This document shows positions 11,951 through 23,286 of a DNA stretch of 64,000 bases, one piece after another. Positions within the stretch are counted from its first letter, which is position 1. The number at the start of each line of letters is the position of its first letter. The position numbers and the translations under genes were made by a program. Source of the stretch: Ottelia alismoides (lineage: Eukaryota; Streptophyta; Magnoliopsida; Alismatales; Hydrocharitaceae); the NCBI GenBank assembly GCA_037367405.1, contig JAZKJV010008883.1:682001-746000 (forward strand), in the 5' to 3' direction. Under the pieces are notes generated by a model. That model saw only the letters and a list, made by a program, of their open reading frames with translations. It did not search any database and had not been told where the DNA came from.

Positions 11951-13251
11951 AAACCTTTCCTGACGAAGCCATCTTAGCAGTGGATTCTCTTCCGTGGTAT
12001 GCAGATATAGTCAACTACCTCGCCTCTGGGGTAACACCAGCGGATTGGACGAAAAATCAGAAGAACAAATTCATGTTGACCATTCGATTCTACCAATGGG
12101 AGGATCCTCTTTTATTCAGGGAAGGAGCGGATTGCATTTGGCACAGGTGCATCCCTCAGGAGGAGCAATCTAGTGTCTTCGAGCATTGTCACTCGCTCGA
12201 ATCTGGTGGACATCATTCTGGAGATCGTACGACAGCAAAAATACTTCAGTGTGGCTTCTAGTGGCCCACATTATTTAAGGATGCGGCAGAGTTTGTCAAA
12301 AGATGTATTGACTGTCAGAGATTGAAGGGTACACTTACTGCCAAAGATTCAATGCCTATGAAAATCATTCAGATAGCAGATGTTTTCGATGCATGGGGCA
12401 TTGACTTCATGGAACCGTTCCCTAACAGTCAAGGTTTTGAGCACATCCTTCTTGTCGGCGATTACATGAGTCGTTGGGTTGAAGCTATCCCTGCTCGAGC
12501 CGCCGACAACCGTACAGTCTGTCAGTTCCTGAAGAAGAACATCATTTCGCGGTTCGGGATACCGAAAATTCTCATATCAGACGGGGGTAGCCACTTCATT
12601 AACATAGAGGTCAAGAAGTTAACGAAGGAGTACGGCATCGATCATCGTGTCGCGTCTCCTTACCATCCTCAGACCAATGGCATGGCGGAGTTATCAAACA
12701 GAGAAATCAAGACTATCCTGCAGAAACTTGTTAGACCAAACAGGAAGGACTGGTCTCAACTCTTAGACTCGATCCTATGGGCTTACTGAACCGCCTACAA
12801 CTCTTCCTTGGGTATGTCGCCCTATCATCTTGTATATGGGAAGCCGTGCCATCTGCCAGTTGAATTAATCCATAAATATTTATGGGCAGTTAACAGTTGC
12901 AATTTGGACTCACGCAAAAGTGGTCAGAAGAGAAAAGATGATATGAACCGACTCTTGGAATTCCGAGACTATGCATACGATAACACCTTGATGTACAAAG
13001 AGAAGGTGAAACGCAGGCATGACCGGCATATCAGACGAAAGACCTTTGATATTGGACAGAAAGTGTGGTTATTTGATGCAAAATTTGCGATATTCCCAGG
13101 CAAATTGAAGATTAAGTGGACAGGGCCATTTCGAGTTAGTGAAGTGCATGACAATGGAAGTATTGCCATATCAGAATTGTCCCCTGACGCACAGCCCTTC
13201 GTCGTCAACGGCCAACTCCTGAAGCTTTACCTAGAACCAGATGCATTCTAG
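11951..13251 (+). pseudogene. int: Element A integrase (degenerate)
   Basis: The integrase would join the element DNA to the host chromosome. The zinc-binding HHCC domain is visible (His at about 12190 and 12211, Cys at 12304 and 12313). The catalytic triad is complete with normal spacing: Asp 12403 (WGIDFM), Asp 12580 (ISDGGSHF) and Glu 12688 (NGMAE), giving D,D-35-E. The C-terminal part has the GPY/F module (KWTGPF, about 13115) and ends at TAG 13249. No chromodomain follows. There are two premature stops: TAG at 12259, where relatives have Tyr, and TGA at 12787, where relatives have Arg (CGA). Confidence 0.92.
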
Positions 13252-13428
13252 GCCGTTGTAGACTCCATTCAGCTTGTGCACCACGAAGACATTTCCACAA
13301 CTGCTGCAGCATCAGAAGATTCAGACGATGTACTCCAACCACTGTTTATCTGATTTTCTTCTTTTCTTCTTTTCCTTTTCTAGCTTCTTTTTGTATCTAA
13401 AAGGTGCCGCCCTTGTAGACAGTTTTCT

Positions 13429-13795
13429 ATACTTAGGACGTACTTTGTCCTAAGTATGGGGGGATGTGCACCCCAAGTTTTCATTTCATTTCGATCCTCT
13501 CCATTGTCTCCTCATCTTGTCTATACTTAGGAGTATCTTACCCTAAGTATAGGGGGAGACAATCTGAGTACGATCTGTGTATTCCCACCCTTGACCCTCC
13601 CTGCTTTTTGTACAGTCTGCTATACTTAGGATTGTTTGATCCTAAGTATAGGGGGGACGGTTAACTTCTCATTCATTCATTTTTCATTCATTTTTCATTC
13701 ATGTATTCTTTCGACTTGTCGATACTCAGTACGAGTTATGTCTTCTCTTTTCTCTTCGATCTATGAGGACATAGCTCAAGCTAAGTATAGGGGGG
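13429..13795 (+). repeat. Array of four hairpin/polypurine modules in element A
   Basis: Module 1 (13429-13463) has 11-base perfect arms ATACTTAGGAC/GTCCTAAGTAT around a 7-base loop, then GGGGGG. Module 2 (13522-13556) has 10-base arms, then GGGGG. Module 3 (13621-13656) has 12-base perfect arms TATACTTAGGAT/ATCCTAAGTATA around TGTTTG, then GGGGGG. Module 4 (13721-13795) has a longer interrupted stem including GAGTTATGTC/GACATAGCTC and ends CTAAGTATAGGGGGG. Every right arm plus G run resembles the true polypurine tract at 16078-16090. Equivalent arrays exist in B2, C and G. Confidence 0.9.
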
Positions 13796-13959
13796 TCGGA
13801 TATACCATGTATATACTATAAGCCATAACTCATACTGAAAAATAAAACATCAACTCAATCTAAAAAGCAATAAGCGATGCTATAATAATAAAAGATGATT
13901 ATGAGATCCTTAGACTCTTTGTACTTATACTGAATATTGAGTCAGGAAAAGCATTTTCT

Positions 13960-14670
13960 GCAAAAAGTTTCTTTGAAAAATCTTGTGAAAATTGCTTGAA
14001 AAAATAGTGTGAACAAGTATTCAACCTTTGAAAAATCAGTTTTGTGTGTAAAATTTATTTTCTTTGAGTGAAATCAAAATGTGTGAAAATCAGTGTGTAA
14101 ATGATTGTAAAAATGGATTGTCAAATTGTTTTGAAAAACATATCTATGCTGTGTAAAACCTATTGCAAAATCATTTTCAAATGCGTGAACATGTTTGTCA
14201 AATTAGTTTGGACTATATTTTTCAAAACTCTTGTGAAAATGATTCTTGAATAAGTCTGAGGAGTCTGCACAAAAATCTCACACAAAAATAAGCAATAATC
14301 CCAAATAAATCTTATAAGAGCCAAAAACATGTTGAACAGTAAATACAGTGTTTCTTCTTTTGTATATACTGATTAATAAATCAGGTTAAATACCTATACA
14401 GTAGGATTTGAAAAATAGTGTGAACTGTTTGAACTATTTGTTGTGAAATGTTTTCAACCTGTGTAAAATTGTTTGGATTGCAAAACTTTTCTTTGTGTGG
14501 AATAAAGGATTTGAAAAACATATGTGCAAATGTTTGGAAAATTGTTTGTCAAAATTATTGTGGAAAATGTATATATATATATAGTGTGAAAAATATTTGC
14601 AAAAATAGTTTTCAAATGTGTGTAAATGATTGCAAAAATTATCGTGCACTATAGTTTGCAAAAATTACTT
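13960..14670 (+). repeat. Degenerate low-complexity tract (TTGTGAAAA-like words)
   Basis: Irregular recurrence of words such as TGTGAAAAT, TTGCAAAA and GTGTAAAAT with no constant period. Comparable tracts occupy the same place in G (about 36450-36730) and C (about 39370-39680). It may derive from an old tandem array. No coding potential is seen. Confidence 0.55.
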
Positions 14671-16053
14671 TCAAACTAGACCTGAGGAATAAAAGCATCA
14701 TTACAAACACTTACATAAAATTCTTTCTGTACAATCTGAATAAAGTACTTCATTAAATCTGTAAAGCCTGCAAAAATCCATACCTTGTGTAAATAAGGCG
14801 GTACGCCCGTGTAAATAATTATGTATACCTTTGTATGTGTCAAGCTTTTTATTTGCAAAAATTTTTTGTGTAAAAAGATTCTTTGATTCTTGTAAAATCT
14901 TTGTGAAAGATTGTATCATTCATTGTGTATAGCATGAGCATACCATTCATATTCCTTTTGAGTGAGCTTGATGATTGAATCAGTCCAATAAAGTCTCAAA
15001 TTGGAGCTTGGTTAGACCTTACTGCACCTAACTGCACTGGAACCTTACGGGAACTAGGTTTAAGGTACATCAGGTCTATGCAGACTTAATTCTTTGAGAA
15101 ATCAGGGCTGGGTTCAAGTCACCCCAACTGACTAACTAGAACTTTTCGAGACACACGCATGACTCTTGCCGACCGTGACCTAGCTTGGACACTCGCACCT
15201 TTCACTTGGCTCAACTCAGTTGGAGTGGTGAGGGGGTTGGATTTGCCAATCTGAGACGCACATGGGTGGAAACATTCGTCCTCGTCTAGGGAGGGAAGTG
15301 CACCCCAACCTGGTCTAATAGCCATGAGGTCTAAAGACAGGAGATTGTGGGTTGCAATAAAGCTTCAAAAGAGGGATAGTCTACTGGCTCAAGAGGAAAA
15401 ACTCCTTTTGTAAATGCTGCTGTGCATAGTATTTCGAAAAAAAATGGTCAGGCCTGTACAAAAATGCCTGCAAAGTATGTATATATGTTGTAAAGCCAAT
15501 AAGCAAGCTTGAGTTCCAAAGTCAAATATGTGAGCATGCAGCTGGATGACTTGACTACATAGGTCTTGCATCCTGGGATAGGTAGCTACACTGGCTACCA
15601 TCCATTCTTCTCTTCACCCCCTCCTCTTGAGCTGGTTGCCACTTGAAATTAGAAGGGAATACCCTGCTCCTCGAGGAAAGAGCTGTTGGATTGGGGAATC
15701 ATTGGGTTGTCATTCTGGAGAAGTCAGTTCCTTTGTCATTTCAGTTGGGGAGAGCCGCCATCACTTACACTGTACAAGTCAGCTTCATAGTTATAAGGGT
15801 TTACGTATGATGTAGACCAGTTCTGACCAGACTATTGAGGTGGGTTGAACCGAGTTCTGTGGCTCTCGAAGGCTGTTGTGTATAAAACCGGTTCCCGACT
15901 AGGTTCCACACACATCCACACCCAAGGTCTGACAGGAGCTCCAAATTCAGATTTTATAAAGACATGCATTGCACTGAAAGCACCCCTATTCACTCTATCC
16001 TTCTTTAATTCTCCTTTTTCTTTTCTATATTCTTTTTGTACTTATTACATAAG

Positions 16054-16090
16054 TGTTTGCTAGGGACTAGAAAAGGCAAGTATAGGGGGG
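16054..16090 (+). other. Polypurine tract of element A with conserved upstream block
   Basis: AAGTATAGGGGGG (16078-16090) touches the 3' LTR and would prime plus-strand DNA. The preceding block TGTTTGCTAGGGACTAG recurs before the polypurine tracts of C, in part D, and distantly B2. Confidence 0.9.
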
Positions 16091-17676
16091 TGATGAATCC
16101 TCATTTCATCACCTTTATTCTATTATTTTGGCCTCAAAAACCCCAGCAAATGCATGTAAATAGCATTAATTTGTACATAATAGCATTTATGATTCATTGC
16201 ATTAAGTATACATTAAATAAGGTTTTTTATGCCAAAATTATAGAATAAAGAGAAGAAAAGAAAAAGGAATAAAATATTGCAGATATTTTATGACCCGAAC
16301 CCCGACACCAAGGCCAGCATGGAATTGGTCGACAAGGAATAAAGTAGGGGGAGATAAGGGCCAATAGTACAATAAATACCTCATTTATTTATTTATTTAT
16401 TTATGTATTTTGACACCTATTTTGTATATAAATATTCATTCATCAAATAAAGAAACTTTGTACATGAAAGTTGTAGATAATAATGTAAATAAAAAACAAA
16501 ATTGAGTTTGTGTAAAAATAATACACAGTGTACATTTTATACCCAGAATAAAAAGCCAAAATCTCAACTTCACAGACCCATATCTTGCAAATAAAAACTC
16601 AAAATCACCAAAAATCACCTTTAATTGTGTATAGCTTTTCAAGAAGTATTTAATAAAATTGGTTTCATAATTTTTGGAGTTCATCTGTGAAAGTTAGGTT
16701 TTTGGCCTTCATTGTGCACTCTGCCTGATTAAAATATTTAATATATTCATTGTCCATTATTTTTAGCAAATTATATTTTTAAAATTTTGTAAATAATGCA
16801 TATAACACCTGTACATATTGAAATTAGAATAAAACTAAAAAGGACTTCTAAAATAAAATAAGTAAATGCAGGATAATAGGCATAATACCTATGCCAAGTA
16901 TATATCTAAATAAAGAAGGAAAATATTCTTTAATTCTTTCATATTTTTATAATGTTGTAAATATTACATATAATTCATTAAAAATAAAAATCTATAATAA
17001 AAACAAATAAAATACATTAAATAAATAAAGTATATATATAATATATAGGTAAAAGACCTATAAGTATACCTACATATACATATACCTATTTATTTAAAGA
17101 TGAAAATAAACTCATAAATATCCAATAAAAATACCCTCATACTCACAAAAATAAATTATAAAATTATAAAATAAGACAATAAAATAATAAAATAAAATAA
17201 ACAAATTAAAAATAAAATACACAAAATACATGTAAATATATACATATACACATTATTAAAATAAAACTACAATAAAAACACTTCAAAAAATTAAATAAAA
17301 ATAGTAAATAAATACTACATGAAATAATACACATTTTTTATTTTATAAGGAAAAAATAATAAAATCATTTACTAAGTCAAATAAATCATTTTTGAATAGG
17401 GTTTCCTATTTTGTCTTCTTGCGGCCGAGGTGGACCAAAGGGGCGCCAGCCCTTGTTGACCGCCCGGTCAACTGTCCCATCCGGGACGTGGCGTCTCTGA
17501 ACTGTCATTTCCATGGATTTCTTCCATTTTTTACGGTGATCTCGTCCATCGATCGAGCTCGCTTTCTTCACAAGAAATGATCTCTGATGATCACTGATAC
17601 CCGCCGATAACTTAGATCAACTTGATACTCATTGGATTAATCAATAAACGCTGGTCAATAAGGCCAGGCCAATGTC

Positions 17677-17684
17677 TATAAATA
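17677..17684 (+). promoter_or_regulatory. TATA box in element A 3' LTR
   Basis: TATAAATA at the position equivalent to 1975-1982. In this LTR it could drive read-out transcription into B1. Confidence 0.5.
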
Positions 17685-20293
17685 AGAAGCTTCGCCCCCC
17701 TCCTCAAATTTGGCCAATTTAATCCACCCAAAAGCCCTGATTTCGATCCTGGAAGGTTCCTCGTGACAGGGGGAGTGTTCCAGCACCTCGAATCGGCCGG
17801 AGTAGGGAAAGTTTTGACGCGGCGGAGCTCCAGCGTCCGTCCTGCTCCCTGGTGGCCCCCAGGTATAAGAGCTGTCCTTTTTATGCATTTTAGGTTGATT
17901 TTGATTCTAGATTTTCGTTCCAGTTGTTAGTTTAGCTTTTAGATCAGTAGTGTAGCTTAAAATCCAAAAATCGAAGTTTGCCGGAGCGGATGTGACATCA
18001 ACTGTTTCCGACCGCCACGTTCATCCCACTTCATTCCCCATCGTATTCTCCATCGATCGCTCATCTTCGTTCAACCAAGGACCCCCAGTCCTTACGAATC
18101 GGAGCTCCACCTCCGCCTCTCGCCGGAGCTCCTCCGCCTCACTCCATCTTGCTGCAGAGCTTCAAAACCCGGGGTCGAGGAGGTAGCCCTCGCACCCCCG
18201 GTTCTTCCTATGCAGGTCCAGCGAAGAAAGGAGCCCATCTGGACTCGATTCAAACCAGGAAGAGGTTCCTGGAGGTTCCGACCTTCATCGACCTCGTACG
18301 AGCCCTTCGGACCTCCAGGAGCCATGGCGAGACCATCAGTAGACGCGGAAGGCTTCCAGCTACGTTCAGACCATCTCAGATGCGTGGGAGATGCCTGGAG
18401 GAGCCCAAGCTTCTCGATCGAAGCTCGACGTGCGAGAGCTTCTTCCCTTTTCTTCCAAGGGGCTCCAGCACCGTCAGATCAGGAGGCCCGGCCCAGATCG
18501 CATAGGAGCCGTCCGATGAAGACACACACTGACCGTCAGATCCGCGAGGAGCTTCTATTCCGAACCCTTCATCGGCGAACCGGTATCCGCCGTCGGACGA
18601 GTGATGCGTGTCCAAGTGAAGCCCTCTTCGCCGTCCGTTAGCGCCTAAATAAGGGGTAAATTTCTTATTATACCTCAGTTCTTTTTGTATTTATTATTCA
18701 CCCCTGTAAATAAAAGTTGAAGTTTATTTTTGCGTCAAAATTTTGCATGGACCCCCCTGTATTTTCATGAAATTGCTTTGAGGACCAGTCCACGTCACCT
18801 CACGTGTACCCCCACGTGAGGTGGTTAAATTGCACAAGCACCCCTGTACGTTTGTAAATTTGCTTTGAGTCCATAAAATAAAATTTCCAGTGTAATATTT
18901 TGTGAAAATTTGTATTAAGGACCCTGGACTTTTGGAAATTACATTTTGGTCCCTGTGGGTGCGGAGCACGTGTAGTCCCACGTGCTAGATATTTTGCGCA
19001 AGTACCCCTGGCGGGTTTTGTATTTTGTTTTAACCCTTAAATATACAGAACATGTGTTATAACTTTGGTAATATTGCACAGAAGCCCCTGACTTCATTTT
19101 TATTTGCAAAAATGCCCCTGCGAGGCTATAAATTTTTGTATGCTTTATCCATTTATTCCATGCCACATAGTAACTTGAAAAATTTTTGCAAAAGTGGATA
19201 TAAGCTCCTGTTAGTTTGCCCTACACGCCATATGTTTAGATTTTAATTTTTTTGCATTTTTGCATTTATTAAAAATCAAAAACATGGATTTTATTTACTG
19301 TCTAACTTATAAAATGCCAAAAAAATAGTAAAACACCTCGAAAAATTCCAAAAAAATTAATTATGCTCTATGTTATCAAAATTAAGTCTCAGTCCAAAAA
19401 TTATTAAAAATCTCAAAAGAAAAATCTTAAAAATTAAAAAATACTCAAAAACTTCTAAAAAATATAAAAAATTCTAGAAAACCCCAAAAATTGCAAATTC
19501 AAGTTATGTAATTTCTATATTTTAACCTCTTTACTTTAAAATGGTTTGAAAATTTTTTGGCTAGGTGATATTTTTAATTCCCTTTTTACCCCCAGTCAGT
19601 AGCTACTCAACTATTTTGCTTTGTTTCAGTATTTAAAAATACCAAAAATATGTTGAAAAATGCCCAAAAATCACAAAAACAGTAAAAAATCATTAAAATG
19701 CCAAAAATACTTTATTTCTGGATTTTTGACTATTTTTGTACATTTTTGTAAATATTATATCACCCCTCTCTCTACATTATATATATTCCCTTATTAAAAA
19801 AGAAATATATATATATTTATATTATATATATGTATTTATTAATGTATAACATTGTGAGAATTAAATTAAAAATATATAATATATATATTATATATACATA
19901 TATCTATGATTATATACATATGTATGTATTAGATGCTTTATACATACCCTTTATGGGTATATCTGTATATATTCATATTCTATAAATTATATAGAGATAT
20001 ATTACATAACTATATTATTAAAATAAAATAAAAAATAAATAAATAAAGTATAAAAAGATAAAAACCCACAAAAATAGGATTCACACAAGGATGACTCTGT
20101 GGTACATGCACATCTTAGGCTACTGCACTTTTGTATTGCTCTCTGTGGTTCGACCTCTACATGCTTGTTCACTATGCATTTTGTGGTAGAGTAATAAATC
20201 TTAATTCACATTTTGGGACTTAATCTATTCATTCTTTTATTGTGGGTTAATTGCTGATTAACATGGGTGTTCTGCGAGCAGTCGCTTCAGCGA

Positions 20294-20296
<3 letters not shown>

Positions 20297-20339
<43 letters not shown>
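20297..20339. repeat. (TA)n microsatellite near the end of the A 3' LTR
   Basis: About 21 TA units. The matching place in the 5' LTR (4573-4585) has about six, so the tract changed length after insertion. Confidence 0.9.
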
Positions 20340-20341
<2 letters not shown>

Positions 20342-20375
20342 TTTATTGTGACCCTTGTGGAATACCCGGTTATCA

Positions 20376-20380
20376 ATATG
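20376..20380. repeat. Right target-site duplication of element A (ATATG)
   Basis: Second copy of the 5-bp duplication, directly after the LTR end TTATCA. The B1 sequence resumes from here. Confidence 0.95.
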
Positions 20381-21921
20381 GCACATATTTTTAAAGAGAA
20401 TATCACAATTAAGGTAACATTTGATGAGTATATGGCTAATCATACTGCATTTCAACAATACCTTAAGGTGAGATGCACACATACTAGGGTTAGCAGCAAG
20501 AAACTGAACCAATATATGAAGACTCATGTCTTGTCAGTAGCACAACCTATTGTCTCAAGAATCATCAACAACAAAGGAAAAAGAGGGACATGGATGCTCA
20601 CTATGTGGAGAGTCGTATCGATGATGTTGTGTTTACACACACTCTCTTAGATAAGGTTCTTCAATCAACTTACTTCCCTTAGCATTATATTAGAAATTGG
20701 ATTGGGACCATTTCGCAGATCTAGAGATTTACTCCAATTCGCAGATCGTTCAATGAAGAGGCCTAAGGGAGAAGTAAAGAACATCATTATCTCGATTGAA
20801 GGGCGGAACCATAAGGTTGACTTCATAGTCTTAGACATGGAGACCCCCAATCATTGTAGAGTATCTCAGACCATTCTCAAGCGATCCTTCTTTAGGACCA
20901 CAGGCGCAACTTTCGACTATGGTACAAGAATGATGAAGATCCGTTCTCCAGGTGGAGAGGTGAACCTTGAGATGAAGCCGACAAAATGGCAGAGACCCAA
21001 TTCAGAGAGTAGTACAGAATACTCATCTTCAGAGGCAGATTGTAGAATCATTAGCATAGTTGGAATTTGAAGATAGGTTCCCTCCGTACAGAATGAGACC
21101 AATTCATCTGGAAAGGACATAGTGCATGATGCAGTTTGCTAGTTGTTTTATGATCTAGTGATAGATGTATCTATCTATTCCCACGATGATGTATAGATCC
21201 ATTAGGATCTATCAGCTCCATCCCCTTCGGAACAATCATGAGATATATATGATGAGTCGGACACGACTTTGGTTGTATTATCGATCTGACTTCCGATACT
21301 TCTGAGTTGGTGGCGAGTGCTACATAGTTTAGCCCACCTTATTGCAGCATGCAACGATATTCAGATTCAGTTCAGCCAAATTTGCTTGATGATACCACAT
21401 TGCCTAAACTGAAATCACTACCTCCTTCACTGAAACACTCCTTTATGCGGGAACTAAAGAGAGATATCCTATTATCATTAGCTCAGAATTGACTTTACAA
21501 CAAGAGTAGGTTGTTAGAGGTCTTAGAGAGGAACCGCCAAGCAATAGGCTAGATAGTGTAGAATCTCATGGGGTTCAACCCCGCTCTCTGCTTGCACCAC
21601 AATTTTACTGAGGATAATGTGAGACCTTCCTATGAGTTCCAAGGGAGACTTAAACCTAATCTACGAGAATTAGTGAAGAATGAGATTGAGAAATGGTGCA
21701 AAGCAAGGTTTATATACCCTTTTTCTAACTCCAAGTGGGTGGCCCACTTCATGTTGTCCCGAAAATTCGGGAATTCATATGGTCACTAATGAGGAGGGGG
21801 TAGAGAACGTGATACGAGTCCAACGTCATAGCATGTCTGTGTCGACTACATGCTCCTGAATGCCGTGTCCAAGGAAGATCACTTTCCATTGCCATTCATT
21901 GATAAAATCTTGGAGAGACTC
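20381..21921 (+). pseudogene. Element B1: gag end, protease and start of RT (degenerate)
   Basis: This continues the element cut at 387. The conserved region before the protease (FDEYMANHTAFQQYLKVR, about 20425) matches B2 at 26725. The protease shows LLQFADRSMKRPKGEV (about 20730) and a degenerate TILKRSFFRTTGA; its active-site region (about 20645) has lost a base. RT begins near 21380 and includes RPSYEFQGRLKPNLRELV (about 21622), FIYPFSNSKW and FPLPFIDKILERL (about 21885), with several stops and frameshifts. At about 21921 the RT reading is cut and joined to the middle of a B-type LTR, so most of RT, RNase H, integrase and the 3' UTR are missing. Confidence 0.85.
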
Positions 21922-23266
21922 TTTCCCTCGTGTGTCAACCGGCCGAGCTCTCGCCATGATGCCAGCTCACGAGCAGCACTGCCTCCTCGAACCGCACGTC
22001 CAGCTGCCTTCATAGCTTGGTCACCCGCTCCTACCATTTGTCGTGGATCGAGTTGCTCGTCATCACCGAACGCCTCAGCCGGAGATCCCACGCACCAGCA
22101 TCGCGACCACTGTCCACCAGCCATGCCCTTACCTCGGGCTGCGAGTCTGCTCCCTCAAACAGCCCCACATCATCATCTCCTCCTCATGTGTAGAGCATGC
22201 GAGGGAAGGGGAAAGTTTGCATCGACGCCCCCAAATTTACAATCGTTCACGCATACGTATGAGCTGATGCTACGTGCGGCGCATGTGCTTCTTGGAAAAA
22301 ACTACCTAAGAGACCTCTCAGGTCCTGGTAATTACATCACTAGCAATTTCTTTATTTTATCATTTTTATTTGCATTTAGAATTCTGTGTTTGGACCTTAA
22401 TTTGAAGCTTCATTTAGCATCTTTTAACCATTCTAGAAATTGCATTGTGTAGAACACGCATTTCTTTATCTTGTGAGCATTTAATTAAAATTTTATGAGC
22501 AACAATTTATTTGATAGAAATAATTAGGTGAAAACTCGCATAGTTTACCCAGTTTATGCTCGAAATATCTATTAAAATATTCTCTGCTCTTTAAATTCTT
22601 GAAAATCATACTACATAAATTTAATTGGGTTCTACATTATGCCTAAAAATCATCAGATTTACACGTATATCGAGGTCATAAAAAATTAAATGGTGATTTT
22701 CGTAATTAATTTTTATTTATACCACATTTAGTATTTTAAAGAATTAAAATTTGTTGTGGATATCTCTCACATAGAACTATCTAGGATAATTTTATCTCTG
22801 GAAAATATTGGTGTTTGGTATTTATTAAAATTAATTTGCTTGAAATTACCCTGCATTCATATTTAATTCATAATTAAATCATATTGCACCTGAAAATTCC
22901 AAAAAAAATACAAAATCTTAATTTCATTAATTTTTATATTCTAGCATAGTTTCATAATATTTTGACATTATTTTTATGAAAATTAAATTTTAGTCCCCAA
23001 ACTTTACTAAATTTGTATTTCATCCATAATTGTGTTTAAAAATACCAAAAAATGCTTCTATGAGAACTTGATTCTAGGTCGACTATAGATAAACCTAAGA
23101 AGACAGTGGCCTCCTTAAGCGACCTTGGGCTTGCCCAAGTTAAAAAATAAATTGACCACTCGCTTTAATTGGATAACTCATTAAGTTGTCTTTTTGATAA
23201 ATCCATATTTGCCCGACTACAACGCATTTCAAGATACCTTAATTAAAGAGAATTTGGGATTTATCA
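21922..23266 (+). repeat. Element B2 5' LTR, truncated to its 3' part
   Basis: It aligns with about 34490-35839 of the 3' LTR (shared TGTGTGTC, CCGCACGTCCAGCTGCCTTCATAGC, then the AT-rich end) and ends TTTATCA before the primer site. The left boundary is a sharp junction with B1 RT sequence within about 21921-21931. Confidence 0.88.
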
Positions 23267-23268
23267 GA

Positions 23269-23286
23269 TGGCTCCGATGACGGGGA
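23269..23286 (+). other. Primer-binding site of B2 (degenerate)
   Basis: TGGCTCCGATGACGGGGA, two bases (GA) after the LTR end. It differs at a few positions from the tRNA-Asp complement seen intact in A. Confidence 0.8.

Larger units (their letters stand above)
13252..16090 (+). other. Element A 3' untranslated region (no env seen)
   Basis: This holds 2.8 kb between the integrase stop and the 3' LTR. Many Athila elements carry an env-like gene here, but no long frame, signal peptide or transmembrane pattern is seen. In order it holds an array of four hairpin/polypurine modules (13429-13795), an AT-rich tract with many imperfect copies of TTGTGAAAA-like words (13960-14670), a block conserved with G and C (about 14990-15090) and a final conserved block with the polypurine tract. 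Confidence 0.75.
388..20375 (+). mobile_element. Element A: complete Athila-type Ty3/gypsy LTR retrotransposon
   Basis: A 20-kb element with two 4.2-4.3-kb LTRs (TGATGAA...TTATCA), a tRNA-Asp primer site two bases after the 5' LTR, a 2.3-kb leader, gag, protease, RT-RNase H, integrase, a 2.8-kb 3' UTR and a polypurine tract touching the 3' LTR. A perfect 5-bp duplication (ATATG) flanks it. The first 500 bp of the two LTRs show only about a dozen differences by eye, so the insertion is recent compared with the elements around it. The coding region carries at least 14 in-frame stops and three frameshifts, so this copy cannot make its own proteins. No env-like reading frame is seen. It is inserted in B1 between gag and protease. 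Confidence 0.95.
16091..20375 (+). repeat. Element A 3' LTR
   Basis: This 4285-bp LTR matches the 5' LTR throughout. The small length difference comes from indels, including a (TA)n expansion at 20297-20339. It starts TGATGAA and ends TTATCA, followed by the ATATG duplication. Confidence 0.95.

Noticed and set aside
13429..13656. Regularly recurring TAAGTATAGGGG words, considered as a CRISPR-like array
   Set aside because: Spacing is irregular, each unit is an inverted repeat plus G run, the neighbours are retrotransposon genes and the genome is a plant's.
21850..22452. A 200-codon frame
   Set aside because: It spans the B1/B2 junction: its first codons are RT and the rest is LTR sequence. 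It is a product of rearrangement, not a gene.
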